A stretch of 56,601 nt of DNA from Viridothelium virens (taxonomy: Eukaryota; Ascomycota; Dothideomycetes; Trypetheliales; Trypetheliaceae). The DNA lies in assembly GCA_010094025.1 (NCBI GenBank), contig ML991879.1:1-56601 (forward strand), in the 5' to 3' direction. This document shows positions 1 through 10,961 of the stretch, in pieces. Within the stretch, counting starts at the first letter, position 1; each line of letters starts with the position of its first letter. The notes beneath the pieces are model-generated. The model made no database searches and was not told the origin of the DNA. It saw only the letters and a list, made by a program, of their open reading frames with translations. A program made the position numbers and the translations under genes.

Positions 1-1
1 T

Positions 2-345
2 TGTTCAATTCGGCTCGTAACTAACTGTAGGTACAGTTTTGGTATGATAATAAAACGCGAGGAAGTCAGTTAAGCTGGTTTCCTCCTGCATATATATACT
101 TGTGATCCTCTTGATCACGGCCGTTATCCTTCTGATCAGATCTCTACTGATCTTGAATTGATCACTACTGATCGGTGTGATAACCCGTGATCTGTGGGTG
201 ATCACCCTAGATCGCTCTACCCTGATCTGTAGTTTATCACCACTAATCAGTCACGTGACCTTTACTCGTTACGACCTGTCTGTGGAACGCTTGCAGCAAG
301 TACAAAGGAGATGGCGTTCAGCCTTGACGCGGCTGGGTCGTAACA
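2..345 (-). mobile_element. Putative solo LTR of a retrotransposon
   Basis: The segment begins TGTT (2-5) and ends AACA (342-345), the TG...CA termini expected of an LTR. GATAT (346-350) directly follows, and the only base before it (T at 1) matches the last base of GATAT, as a 5-bp target duplication would require. Read on the minus strand it starts TGTTACGACC, then has a run of GATC-containing repeats (a U3-like region) followed by a TATATATA box near 98-90, which is the usual LTR order. GC content is far higher than in the AT-rich DNA next to it. It could instead be the outer LTR of a full element lying left of the window, but base 1 is not the purine-rich tract expected there. The other target-duplication copy is outside the window. 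Confidence 0.5.
104..236. repeat. GATC/TGATC-rich short repeats inside the LTR
   Basis: About ten GATC words spaced roughly 8-20 bp apart, many as TGATC or GATCA, lie between 104 and 236. They are imperfect and not strictly tandem. In LTR terms they fall in the putative U3, where transcription-factor sites usually sit. No function is shown. Confidence 0.55.
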
Positions 346-1443
346 GATATACTTATACAACAAAATTTAGAATATAGCCTTGGCAATAAATACAATTTTA
401 AGTAGCCGTCTAATTAATCCAGTAAGTTTTAAAGAAGTATATTAATATTATATAATAAAGAGTATTATTTATAGCTGCATTATTGCTAATAATTATGCTA
501 ATTAACTTTATATAGCTATATTCTTTAAGGACCGGAAGTAAAACTAATTACTAAGCTTTGCTGTTATGGCCTAATATTATATAAAGACTGATTAAATAAG
601 TATAAAATTAATTAGTATAATTAATATAACTTACATAAATAGCTAAAAAAAGGTAGTTATTTAAAGATATCCAGATATTAATAGCTAAATGGATTTATAT
701 TTTTGCAGACTGGATTAATTTTTATATAATATCTTTTAATTCTGGAAAAAACTCTTAAACTCTTTTCTTTATTATATTATAAAAGTAAGGAAGTTTAACC
801 CAGGAATTAAGTGTAGAAATAAATTTATATAATACATCCTATTTAATAAGTTAAAAAAAAAGTCCGCATATAATAAGCAGATTAAGAAATGCTATTATTA
901 TAAGTATAATATTTATTATATAAGAGTATATATATCACTTAAATTTAGCCGCTTCTTCTTTTATATAAAGCTTTTTATAATCCGCTTTTAATTAATCAGT
1001 CAAAGTTAAAGCTATTAAATATAATATTATATAAAATTAATTAATCCCAATTTCTGGGTAATATTTTTAAATATAACCTTATAATTTACTGGTTAATAAA
1101 AAAGACTTTTTATTATAATATTTATAATAATAAAGTAATATTTTTTTAAGTCTCTTTAGTTTATTTAACTTTTTTATATAATAATAAATATGGATATCTA
1201 ACCTATATTAAGCTTTAGACTTAATACTCTTAATATCAGCAATAAAGAAAAATTCTTTAGTCTAAATAAATGCCATAATTATAGTTTATTTTATGCAAAG
1301 AGTCTTATTTTATAAAGAATTTCTAAAATTTAGCTATTTATGTAGGGGCTAGCATATTGTATAATAATATTATTATTATACCATATTGTATAATAAAAAT
1401 ACCGCTGATACTATCAGCGATAATCATACCGTTACCCAGTCTG
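346..1443 (-). mobile_element. Partial hAT copy, inverted, RIP-degraded
   Basis: This is the reverse complement of the first ~1.1 kb of the hAT element at 1535-3987. Position p pairs with 2978-p at both ends (1443 with 1535, 346 with 2632), so there is no net insertion or deletion over the arm. Its terminal repeat (1430-1443) differs from the intact one by one G-to-A change. Differences between arms are mostly C/T and G/A transitions, as RIP would leave. The other end of this copy is not visible: it stops where the putative LTR begins and may continue left of the window. It carries no readable gene. Confidence 0.8.
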
Positions 1444-1526
1444 CTTGGTGTCGCGGGCTGTTGCGCATGGAGCATTTTTCTGTTGGTGATAGCACCATAT
1501 TTGAAGTCCGTGCGGATCAACTCACC

Positions 1527-1534
1527 AGCGCAAG
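1527..1534. repeat. Left target-site duplication AGCGCAAG
   Basis: AGCGCAAG immediately precedes the hAT end at 1535 and is repeated exactly after the other end (3988-3995). Eight bases is the hAT-specific duplication length. Confidence 0.9.
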
Positions 1535-1548
1535 CAGACTGGGCAACG
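1535..1548 (+). repeat. hAT terminal inverted repeat, left
   Basis: CAGACTGGGCAACG, identical to the reverse complement of 3974-3987. The following bases (ACGATTATCGCTGATA) contain short TATCG/CGATA words. Confidence 0.88.
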
Positions 1549-3973
1549 GTACGATTATCGCTGATAGTATCAGTAGTATTTTTATTGTATAATACGGTAT
1601 AATAATAATACTATTGTATAATATATTAGCCCCCACATAAATAGCTAAATTTTAGAAATTTTTTATAAAATAAGACTCTTTGCATAAAATAAGTTATAAT
1701 TATAGCATTTATTTAGACTAAAGAATTTTTTTTTACTGCTAATATTAAAAGTACTAAGTCTAAAGCTTAATATAGGTTAGATATTTATATTTATTATTAT
1801 ATAAAAAAGCTAAATAAATTAAAGAGACTTAAAAAAGTATTACTTTATTATTATAAATATTATAATAAAAAGTCTTTTTTATTAACCAGTGGATTATAAG
1901 GTTATATTTAAAAATATTACCTAGAAGTTGGGATTAATTAATTTTGTATAATATTATACTTAATAGCTTTAACTTTAATTAATTAACTAAAAGCAGATTA
2001 TAAAAAGCTTTATATAAAAGGAGAAGCGGCTAAATTTAAGCAATATATATACTTTTGTATAATAAATATTATACTTATAATAATAATATTTTTTAATCTG
2101 CTTATTATATGCGGACTTTTTTTTTAACTTATTAAATAAGATATATTACATAAATTTATTTTTATGCTTAATTCCTGGGTTAAACTTCCTTATTTTTATA
2201 ATATAATAAAAAAAAGAGTTTAAGAGTTTTTTTTAAAATTAAAAAATATTATATAAAGATTAATTTAATCTGCAAAAATGCAAATCTATTTAGCTATTAA
2301 TATTTAGATATTTCTAAATAATTACCTTTTTTTAGCTATTTATGCAAGTTATATTAATTATATTAATTAATTTTATACTTATTTAATTAGTTTTTATATA
2401 ATACTAGGCTATAACAGCAAAGTTTAATAATCAGTCTTACTTTTAGTCCTTAAAGAATATGGCTATATAAAATTAATTAGTATAATTATTAGCAATAATG
2501 CAGCTATAAATAATACTCTTTATTATATAATATTAATATACTTCTTTAAAACTTATTAGATTAATTAAATAGTTACTTAAAATTATATTTACTGCTAAGG
2601 CTATATTCTAAATCTTATTATATAAGTATATCTTTTTAATAATAAAAATAATAAAAATAATATAGCTTTATATAATTAAAAAGAGCTTTTGGATAAGCAG
2701 CTAGATAAGAAGATATTAAAAAAAAGGCAAAATAAATTACATATTTAAATAAAAGTAATAAGTAAACTTTATAATTTTATTATTTATATTTATGTATCTG
2801 CTTTTTATATAATAGAATTTATTTTAAAAGCTGGTTAAAAAATCCCTTTTAATAATTATATAAAATAAAATAGCTGATTTAATATGCTTTAAGTTGCTAA
2901 AAAGTAATAAGTTAAAAAGGCGCTTATAATATATATAAATAAGTATTATAATACTAATTTATTAAATAAGAAAGATATTCTTACTTTAAAAGATTGGAAT
3001 TATTTTTATATAATTTATTAATATCTTAAAATATTTAAATAGGCTATATTATATCTTTAAGGAGATTATATAATACTTTAAAAAGTCTATAAAAGTATTA
3101 AAGCACTTTATAAGTAGCTTAAAAAAATTAATATATGTTATATAATTATATTAACCTTGTATAAAATATACTAATTAATTATTTTAAAAATTAAAGTTTT
3201 TAAAACAAATTTACGCTTAAGTATAATATATGCTTTTAAAATTAGAATAATATTAAGAAAAACTTAATATTTCTTTTTATTATTAAGTAGCCCACCTTTT
3301 ATTTTTTATAATTTATATAATATTTTTAAAAAATAAAAAGGGCAATTTAACTTAAAAGGGAGTTATATAATTTTAAAAAATTAGTAACTTTAACTTTAAT
3401 TCTTTTAAAAACCTTTTATTAATCTTAATTATTTATATAATATTTAAAAAAAGCTATTAACTTTTATATAAAAGTAAAACCTTACTCCTTTTAAATAAAT
3501 TCTTTAAGAGCATTATAATAACCAGTAATTATAAAGTTAAAATTAATTTAATTAATACTGCGTAAAAATAGCTTTATATAAGATTCCTTTATTATTAATT
3601 AAGTAATAAGTTAAAAATATTTAATAAAAATAATAACCACACCTCTTTTTATTTGCTTTTAATATTTTCTTAATTCCTGCAATAAGTAATAAACCAAAAT
3701 AGGTATTTTTTGGTGCGTGTTATATAATTTTTTAGGATAAAGCATAGCTTAATCCAGATATTATTAAACTTTAAGAACTTTTAAAGGATTAGAAAAAATC
3801 AAATATTTTAAAAAATTAATTATATAATTTAAAGTAAATTATCTCATATAATAGCTTATTAAGGGGAGGAATTTTATTTTATTACAATAATTGTGTCGGC
3901 GCTGATAATATCGGCGATATCGCGGTAATTTATCGTACGATAGGGCTTATCGTACGATACGTATCGCGCCTAT

Positions 3974-3987
3974 CGTTGCCCAGTCTG
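3974..3987 (-). repeat. hAT terminal inverted repeat, right
   Basis: CGTTGCCCAGTCTG, the reverse complement of the left end. The 75 bp just inside (3898-3973) are packed with TATCG/CGATA/CGTACGATA words, a likely subterminal binding region for the transposase. Confidence 0.88.
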
Positions 3988-3995
3988 AGCGCAAG
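3988..3995. repeat. Right target-site duplication AGCGCAAG
   Basis: Exact copy of 1527-1534, directly after the hAT end at 3987. It shows that the element inserted as a unit and was not truncated afterwards. Confidence 0.9.
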
Positions 3996-4062
3996 GGCAT
4001 ATGTGGACAAGGCTGAAGATGAAGCGTCGTCGCAAATGGCTGTGTTGTCAGCGCTAGAATAA

Positions 4063-4703
4063 GCAGGGTTCGCCGTTACGATACCGCAATAGAATACAGA
4101 ATCTTATAAAAGAATAATATATTATTGTCAATCATTGTAATATATTCAATTAAATTTCCCACCAAAATTTAGTAGCAATCGCAGGAGACGCGCCGTAGAG
4201 GCTAATTCGCACCCAGTATGAATGCAGCTGAGGTAAAATTTTAGGCTAGACTAAAATGGCATGGATGGCTATCATCTACGAGAGGGCAATTTGGCCTCAG
4301 TTCTTTTAGGCATTCTCTCACACACACTATCCCCTAAATAATAGCAGAAAATCAGAATGTATCGCAGATCATATCCATTCTGTCTGACCGCCGTACAGGA
4401 AACCTTCAGTAACTTCTCAGCAGGAGCTCTCTGAGCATTGTCCTCGTCGTGTTGCGTGTTGCGGTTGCCTCTATCGAAATGGATATAGACACTTCTCTTC
4501 CTTACACCAATGGGAGAGACTTTGAGACCTAGTGACAGCCCAAAGGTTCCATTACCCTTGCTCACCATGCAAGCAACGGGATAATGTAACAAAATAGCGT
4601 CAATTGTAGTCATCGTGCAATGGAGGCTCTATAAAAGACCGATGTCATGTATGAGCGGCTGGATTAGCGCACCTCCGGCCTTCTCATCATTTCACTGCCC
4701 CCT
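4063..4703. other. Intergenic, no gene seen
   Basis: A short AT-rich piece (about 4095-4165) is followed by normal-composition DNA up to the 3' end of the dynamin gene. Open frames here (for example minus strand 4613-4272, 113 codons) resemble nothing I know and have no splice or start context that supports them. Confidence 0.5.
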
Positions 4704-7312
4704 TTACGACCACTCCTGAAGACCAGACGAACCGTCATCTACAACTTCACGTTCGTATGTCTTTTTCTTCTTCAGCCCTTTCTTTCTTGGTTTTTGAGCC
4801 GTAGGAGTAAACCGAGCCCATTCACCCCATTCGTTGGTCGCCTCAGCGGGCGGTGGAGGTTCCTCTACTGGAAACTCCTCTATCGGAGCTGCCTCCGTCA
4901 CCTCCCGGTCGTAAGTTTTCCAGTCTGCTGCTACGACTGCAGGTGGGACCGCCGCTACAATTGCAGGCGAGGCCTCAAAGTCACCATTTGCGACTGGAGT
5001 TGAAGACCGAGAATTCGATGTGGAAATGCCGTCTTCTTCATTTCCCTCCTGGCTTTCGTAATGATCTCGTCGAGCCACTGGACCTTGAAATTAGCGAGCG
5101 GGTCCGGGCAAGACTCCAGCGTCACTACAGAGAGCACATCGGGAGAACAACATACTCACCTATGAAATTTGAACGGTGCTTGTCTAGACGTCTGAGTTCG
5201 TGAAGTCCAGTTTCGAGAACGCCTAGCTTCTCTATGCATCGCGAGCGTTCCGCAGCAGCCTCTTCAGATTCGCCGGCAAGACGTGAGAGTTCGTCTTCGC
5301 GGAGATCATTGATCATTTCTGGTGTGAACAACGATGGCAGTTCGCGCATCAAACAGCGTTCTATTGCGAGAACACTGATGTCGTCAATGAATTTCTTCAT
5401 CGCTACCTACAGCGTACGTTAACAGAGCTGAACAGCCACGATGAAGCATTGACCACTTTGGGGAACCAGTAAGGCCAGTTTTTAGCTAGGAACGCACCTT
5501 GTAGTATGCCTGCATATAGTCCACCGCCACGTCGCTCGCGTAGCGTTCCATATCTCTTTCCCTGTTTTGCTCAAAGACAGTCAACAATTGAGATGGGTAA
5601 ACATCACATCGAATTCCTTTCTCAACATTGCTGGAACCAAGTAACTTCTCCAGCCCGGTGACAAAGCTTTCGCGGCGTCTATCAGCCTGCATCTTCTCTA
5701 CGGTATCCGTTAGGTAGTGATTGTACGTGATAGGATGGCCATTGTAATGTGGCTCAAGCAACTCGACCACCTTCTTGTCAACGTTGCTCTGCAGAGCATC
5801 GATCCCCCCGTTGATGATCATCAATATGTTGTTTGCAGTCTCGTCCACAGCAATATGGTCAATGATGGCTTGTGTTGCCTGATAGACAGCCTCCAAGATC
5901 GCTTGCTTTGCACTCATCGTGATAAACTTCCACGGCCGGCATTGCTCTCGGAAAAGCTCGCCAATGATCATCGGGTCGAAAGTGCCCAGAAGTTCGCAGC
6001 CCCTGCTTCTCCGCATTAACGATTTGACCTCGTCAATATATGCTGATCGAGAGATCTCGTTCGTTTTCGCTCTCGGTGTCGATTCAGTGATTCTCCGTGT
6101 TTGACCATTTCCGTGCATATCATCTTTGAAGTCGATCAAGCTATTTTGAACAACAGCCCGTAGGCGCTTTTGGTAGCCATCATCGGTCTTGGCACTTGTG
6201 AAGTAGCGATCATTGTACACTCCATCTACGGAGGCTCTTATCAGGACTGAGAACTTTTGGCTGGCTTGGATCAAGTAGCGGCGTTGCTCTTCGGGTGTCG
6301 CGCGCGAAGCACCAAGCCTTTCTAGCCGGTCCTGACACTGTTGGATACCGGCTTCGATATCTTGAAGCAGAGCTGGCAGCTGGTCCAATATTTGGTCTTT
6401 CAAGACATTGCTGAGTCGGGGTTTCAATGTCTTAACGCCAAGTTGTGTTATATCTAGCGACTTCCAGGACGATGTTAAGAAGAAGTTTGCTTCAGCTTCA
6501 TCGCGTTCCGCAGAAGATGCTTCTCTCATCGCATAGTCACGGTTCTTGAGGACATGCCAGCTAAGTCGGAATATGATATCCTTATTCTGGGCCAGGTTGA
6601 TGTAAGATGCCTCGCTATCAGATCCGGCATCTAACGTGTCCGGTTTAGTGATCAGTCCCAGAGTGCGTATGCCCTGCGGATCGAGCTCGCGAGCCAGCTC
6701 GGTCACTTCCTGGAGAGCAAAGTCGCTCTTCGCTGAAACGACCGCCAAAATGATACTCCGTTCCTTTTTCATGTATTTCCGGACCATTTTCTTGACTGTT
6801 TTGGCATCAACTACCGACTGGTCTTTGTTACCCGCCCTGAAAAGACCAGGAAGATCGACCATGGTGAGATGCGGTTGGGTCGGTCCGCTCAGTTCTACAC
6901 GGAGCGTATCAGTGCTAAATACCTTGGTGTCAGATATTCCCATCGCATCCTTAGCCTTCTCAATGACATCGCTAAGGTCAGGTAGGTTGGCATCTACTTC
7001 GACATGGAACTCTGAGAGACGCTCCTTCTCATCTGCAGATCTCTCTGAACCAGGAATGATAGAGATCTTAACTCCCTGCCGGAAATCTCGACGGAGAACC
7101 AGTTCCGTTGCGAACCGGGTACAAAGGTTGTCCTTCGTCGGAAACGAGATTTCGGATATGGCGTTGAGAACAGAGCTCTTTCCCGCCGACTGATCGCCGC
7201 AAACAATGATCTCAGGCAGGTCAACGTATCTGCCAGTTCCTTTGGAGCGAAGCTTGTCAATAGTATCGAGAAGGTCTCTATGATCCTGCGACTGGAGTGT
7301 CACTGAAGCCAT
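4704..7312 (-). CDS. Dynamin-family large GTPase
   Basis: Large GTPase of the dynamin/Mx/Vps1 superfamily, which assembles on membranes and uses GTP to remodel or divide them. Three exons: 7312-5498, 5406-5160 and 5083-4704, giving 813 residues; introns 91 and 76 bp, the second with a GCTAAT branch point. Seen: P-loop GDQSAGKSS at residues 39-47, switch DLPG, and TKPD for guanine specificity, all in the N-terminal ~300 residues. A middle/stalk region follows, then a GTPase-effector domain encoded mainly by exon 2. The tail (exon 3) is acidic, then proline-rich, then has a KKGLKKKK patch; it carries no PH domain. This layout fits the fungal Mx-like group rather than Vps1 or Dnm1, whose cellular roles are largely unassigned. 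The next gene upstream is 2.4 kb away. Confidence 0.9.
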
Positions 7313-9746
7313 TGTGAAGAACTTCTAATGGTTGATTAGTGTCTGAGGATGGACGTCGAAGCTACAGTTACTCGATCATGAGCATGAAGAGACCTTCGAG
7401 AAGCAACAGTGAAGAACAGACTTGTTCGGTATTATTCGATCTGCAAGTTCGCCGACCGCCACTCCATAAGCCTACTGTGGTACAGGGGTCTCACCCAGCA
7501 CTTCCCACACTACGACCCAAGTAATGCAAGTTGGACGCAGTTATCCATTGAGAAGACTTGTGGATCGCTCATTGGATGGGAGCCGAACGGCCGCTGCAAT
7601 GTGCATGCAGCAGTAAGAACTGGGACGTCCCAGACATGCAAATGACCTGACTTGCCCTACCGAGCACGTCAAACTAGTGCAAGAAATTGAACAGTCATTG
7701 GATGCTCATGGTGATGACGGATGCCGACAGTCCACCAGTTCAGGCATAACATCTAATGCAAGACGCGTCCCGTTCGCATTCCTGCGTTTTGCCGCCTTGT
7801 CGTGCCCATACACAATCAAAATCGTACCGTGTTCCTAGGCAACAATTCACGATTGAGTAGTGAAGCTGCTTTTGCTCCGGATAGGAGACGTAAGATAAAA
7901 CGGATGGTACCATTGTTCGCGCCCACAAAAGGAGTGAAATCGGATGACGTCATCTGAGCCTTGTTAAATCGATTGAATCGTTTACCCGCATCCTGCAGTC
8001 CAGTCTAGCTCTCAGACAATAAGCCCTTTAAAGTACCATGAAGCCTCGCCAGCGAGAAGTCACGTACAATACTGAACGGAAGTCGTAGTCGAGCTACCGA
8101 GTGGAGCTCGCGGTCGAAACAACACGCCTTGCCAGCTTCCCTGTCATCTAGTCGGCCTTGATGCAAAACCACGGAAACAGCGACCGAGTGGAGCAGCCTG
8201 TTGCCCGCCGGGCGCTAATGCACGCCCCAAAGGTTAATGTGTACGGAGTACTGCAGGCAGAGCAGAGTGGTCACTGCTCAGGGACTCGCGCCGAAACATG
8301 AGCGTCAATCTCTACGATACGGCGGGTTTCTGCCGACAGCTGTGTCACAGCGTTCTCCATGGACTATTGGCCACCTACAGACATTTCCTTGCTCACCGAC
8401 ATGCATCAGCCTTATCTCTGGCACAGCCATGGAGCCACTCTGTTACCTCTTGTCGACGAGTTGGCCAGCATCGGTCCGGATTGGTTGTACATGGCTGCAC
8501 CGCTGTATGTACTACCATCCGCATGCAAGCCCGAAGCTATCATGCATATAATCATTCCCAGACGGTCGAACCGTGCCGTCTGCGCCGGCAAGCAATTGGC
8601 TTAGACTGCAAAACGTACCTCAGCCTTGCAAGGCAGTCACATGAGATTCGATATTCGCTGTGCTCGAGCATATTAGGCTGCGAGCTGAGTAGAATCACAT
8701 CGCGCTTGCGCTATGCTCTTAGCCACTTTACTTGCAAATCAAGAAGAGTCAATTAGCAGAGAATGGCACAAACAGAAATAGACAATGGGATAGCACACGA
8801 CAATATGAGTTTCTATGCAAACGCAACATATGTACAATGACGAAATTCCAAGAGTCCAGGTCATTGGTTCATACCATTCCACCTCTTCAAGCAAGGCGTC
8901 TCCCATAGATCTGACGTTGAGACTATTCAACCATTACCTCAGTTCTATTTCACGACTTTGGGGGCGTAAAATTTGGTCTCTTCTATTAACGAGGATTTCC
9001 TATCATTATATATTTCTTCTCTCAAAAAGTCTCTTTACTTGGTGTTGATTGATTACTTCGTACGATACTCTTCTGCTTCATTTATGCTTGCCACTTCTAT
9101 TCGATCAACACCAAACCTTACGCGTAGCTCTTTATAGAATTCACATAAAGCCAATTGCATCGTCTATCCTAACTCAAGCAAGTCGAAAAATCTTAGTACA
9201 TGTCACGCGTCTTCGTCTTGTTAAGCTAACAAACAGCTATGCAAGCTTCTTCTTGGTCTAAACCTACTGTATTCTCGTAAGTAACAGAAAATCTTCTCCA
9301 CAACTCGTGGGCGACAACTGACCCACAAACTTTGTTCTTGGTTGCTCTCGGCTTCATTCGGAAGTATGCTAATAAGTGATTGCAATATGAGGACTAGCTG
9401 ATATTCAAAGCTGACCCTGTTAGATCTAAAGTGTCCTTTTATTAGAATTCATAAGTTGCTGGCAGTGTGGGGTTTTTGAAGAGGTTCTTTCGTCGCCCTC
9501 CTCGCAAGTAATGACCTCTGCTACCCATGGCGTGTATTCTACTCAGATCGATCCAGCTTGAAACCTTGAACCAGTGTACCAGAGATGAGCAAGCTCTCAG
9601 AATTAAGCGGTGCAGTGATTGAATAACAAAAAGGAGCCACGAATTAGGACCTTATCATGCATATGAAATATATAGAAGAGATCTGCGCCAGGTATCACGC
9701 CGAGAGACCTGTATGCGTGGTCCACTCATCAACCGTCCAAAGATCC
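7313..9746. other. Intergenic, 2.4 kb, no gene seen
   Basis: It lies between the start of the dynamin gene and the end of the F-box-like gene, both on the minus strand. Short frames on both strands show no recognisable motif, no consistent splice structure and no protein-like composition. It presumably holds the dynamin promoter. Confidence 0.5.
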
Positions 9747-10961
9747 TCATTCTTGATTAGGTGCTCTAAAACCAGGGACAGTCTGAAGCTGAGGGTCTGT
9801 AGACAAGGCAGACGACACTGCAGCCAATGCAGATCCTCTCTTCTCCCCAGACAGCCTGGCTGCCATTAATTTTTCTTCCGGTCTTGCAATATCACCAACT
9901 CTCGCCTCCTCGAGAAGACGCCAGATCCTCCGGCGGTTTCGTGGCTGTAATGATAGCTGCAGGGCTGTTCCACCGAGATCTTGGATCTCTCTCTGCGAAA
10001 GCTGACGCACGAGGAGCTCCCAATCCCAGCGTCCAGCGCGTTGCTTTTTGCGAACCGCATTGAGGTCCATGTCCCATAGCCATGGAAATATCTGCTTGTT
10101 GACCAAGGCTTCGCAGTACCAGTCTTGACTGGTTCGAAGATGACGAGGAACGCCAACAGGGTCAATCATGTCCGCTTGCCGCAGATTTTGCAGAATTGAT
10201 GAGGTGAGACTTGGTATTTCTATCGGATTCTGTTCAAGTAGCTTCCTTGTTTCAGCAATTTGGTAAATTTATCGCCTCGAGCAGGGCTGTGGAATTTACC
10301 TCGGCATACTCGGAATCATCTCCTGGCTCCCAATAGGTATTACGACATCTCCTTCCACCAAAATAGTCGTGCGGCTCGGGCAATATCCACGTGCGATCAT
10401 TGCTACTGCTTCCGCGTAAGCGACGATACAGGACCTCCCACATCTGCTTAGGAGACGTGATACCATCTAGCGGTACGATCTGAGCTGTGTGTATGGAGCT
10501 CGTTACTCTATCGATAAAACGATCTGTGAGCTGGATACAAAAGCGGTGGACAGGGAGGTAGAGTGGAGCCCCATGATCCAGCACGAGTTTCCTCGGCTGA
10601 ATGTCGACGCGCATAGCATTCACCTGTGCGCCCGAATCTAGCAGGTCAAATGATTCCGTACCATGTGAGTGAGCCTCAAGTCGCAACACGCTTCTCTGGG
10701 GTTCTCTCGATAAATCTTGGCTTTGGTGGAAGGAATATGATGTACGAGGAGGCCGTGGCCAGTATGTATCCAGCTCTATACCTTGCTCAACATTGTGTCC
10801 AGTGGTCAGCAGAACAGCTGTAGTTAGCCATTCCTTGGGGTCATTCTTTCTATTATTGCATTGGTAAATACTTTGGTCTCTATAATGATGGAAACGCACA
10901 AAGTGCCGCCCTCAAATATTGGGGCTCCACAGATTGAACAGTAGATCTGAGGCTGGCTCAT
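9747..10961 (-). CDS. Fungal F-box-like hypothetical protein
   Basis: A 368-residue protein in three exons: 10961-10900, 10849-10300 and 10241-9747 (introns 50 and 58 bp, phases 2 and 0). The N-terminus carries a CSICG cysteine pair (C-x-x-C), as in a large family of filamentous-fungal proteins of unknown function that often carry a degenerate F-box. The C-terminal third has the features of that family: F-P-W-L-W-D-M-D, then W-E-L-L-V-R-Q-L, then R-N-R-R-R-I-W. A clear F-box motif is not visible here; the expected place is around residues 205-230, where the sequence is divergent. The first exon is only 62 bp and was placed from the CxxC match and phase. Without it the protein would lack its head. 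Family membership is from memory of the pattern; the function is unknown. Confidence 0.65.

Larger units (their letters stand above)
346..3890. other. AT-rich, RIP-like block
   Basis: Nearly all of this stretch is strongly AT-rich with stop codons in every frame, consisting of the two hAT copies. The exceptions are the 91-bp spacer 1444-1534 and the hAT ends, which keep normal composition. Sharp borders at about 345 and 3890 separate it from normal sequence. This is the composition RIP leaves in repeats of Pezizomycotina. Confidence 0.8.
1535..3987 (+). mobile_element. hAT-family DNA transposon, RIP-degraded
   Basis: The element is 2453 bp. It starts CAGACTGGGCAACG and ends with the exact reverse complement, and is flanked on both sides by AGCGCAAG, an 8-bp target duplication that is the hallmark of hAT transposons. 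Inside, near 2992-3130 on the plus strand, a frame resembles a hAT transposase core (a D-W start, then F-K-x-A, a Y-L-x-G-D block and hydrophobic spacing). It carries five TAA/TAG codons in about 45, each explainable as CAA/CAG hit by C-to-T mutation. Base composition is extremely AT-rich, with many TpA and few CpA. The element is dead as written. Family assignment rests on ends and duplication more than on the damaged protein. Confidence 0.85.
1446..4062 (+). pseudogene. Host exon split by the hAT insertion
   Basis: If the hAT and one copy of AGCGCAAG are removed, the frame that runs through 1446-1534 continues without a stop into 3996-4062 and ends at TAA 4060-4062. The joined tail reads ...VRADQLTSA then RAYVDKAEDEA... 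and looks like ordinary protein sequence, acidic and alanine-rich near its end. I do not recognise the family. The only ATG inside the left piece is at 1467. Upstream, the frame is cut at 1443 by the inverted hAT copy, so the gene lost its 5' part as well. The two pieces are not AT-biased, unlike the DNA between them. It could also be the end of another, older transposon gene. Confidence 0.45.

Noticed and set aside
4272-4613. 113-codon minus-strand frame between the hAT and the dynamin gene
   Set aside because: No similarity recognised and no context; could equally be chance.
5124-5159. 36-bp intron 2 for the dynamin gene ending at CTGTAG
   Set aside because: Very short and without a branch point; the AG at 5085-5084 follows a GCTAAT branch and restores the frame.
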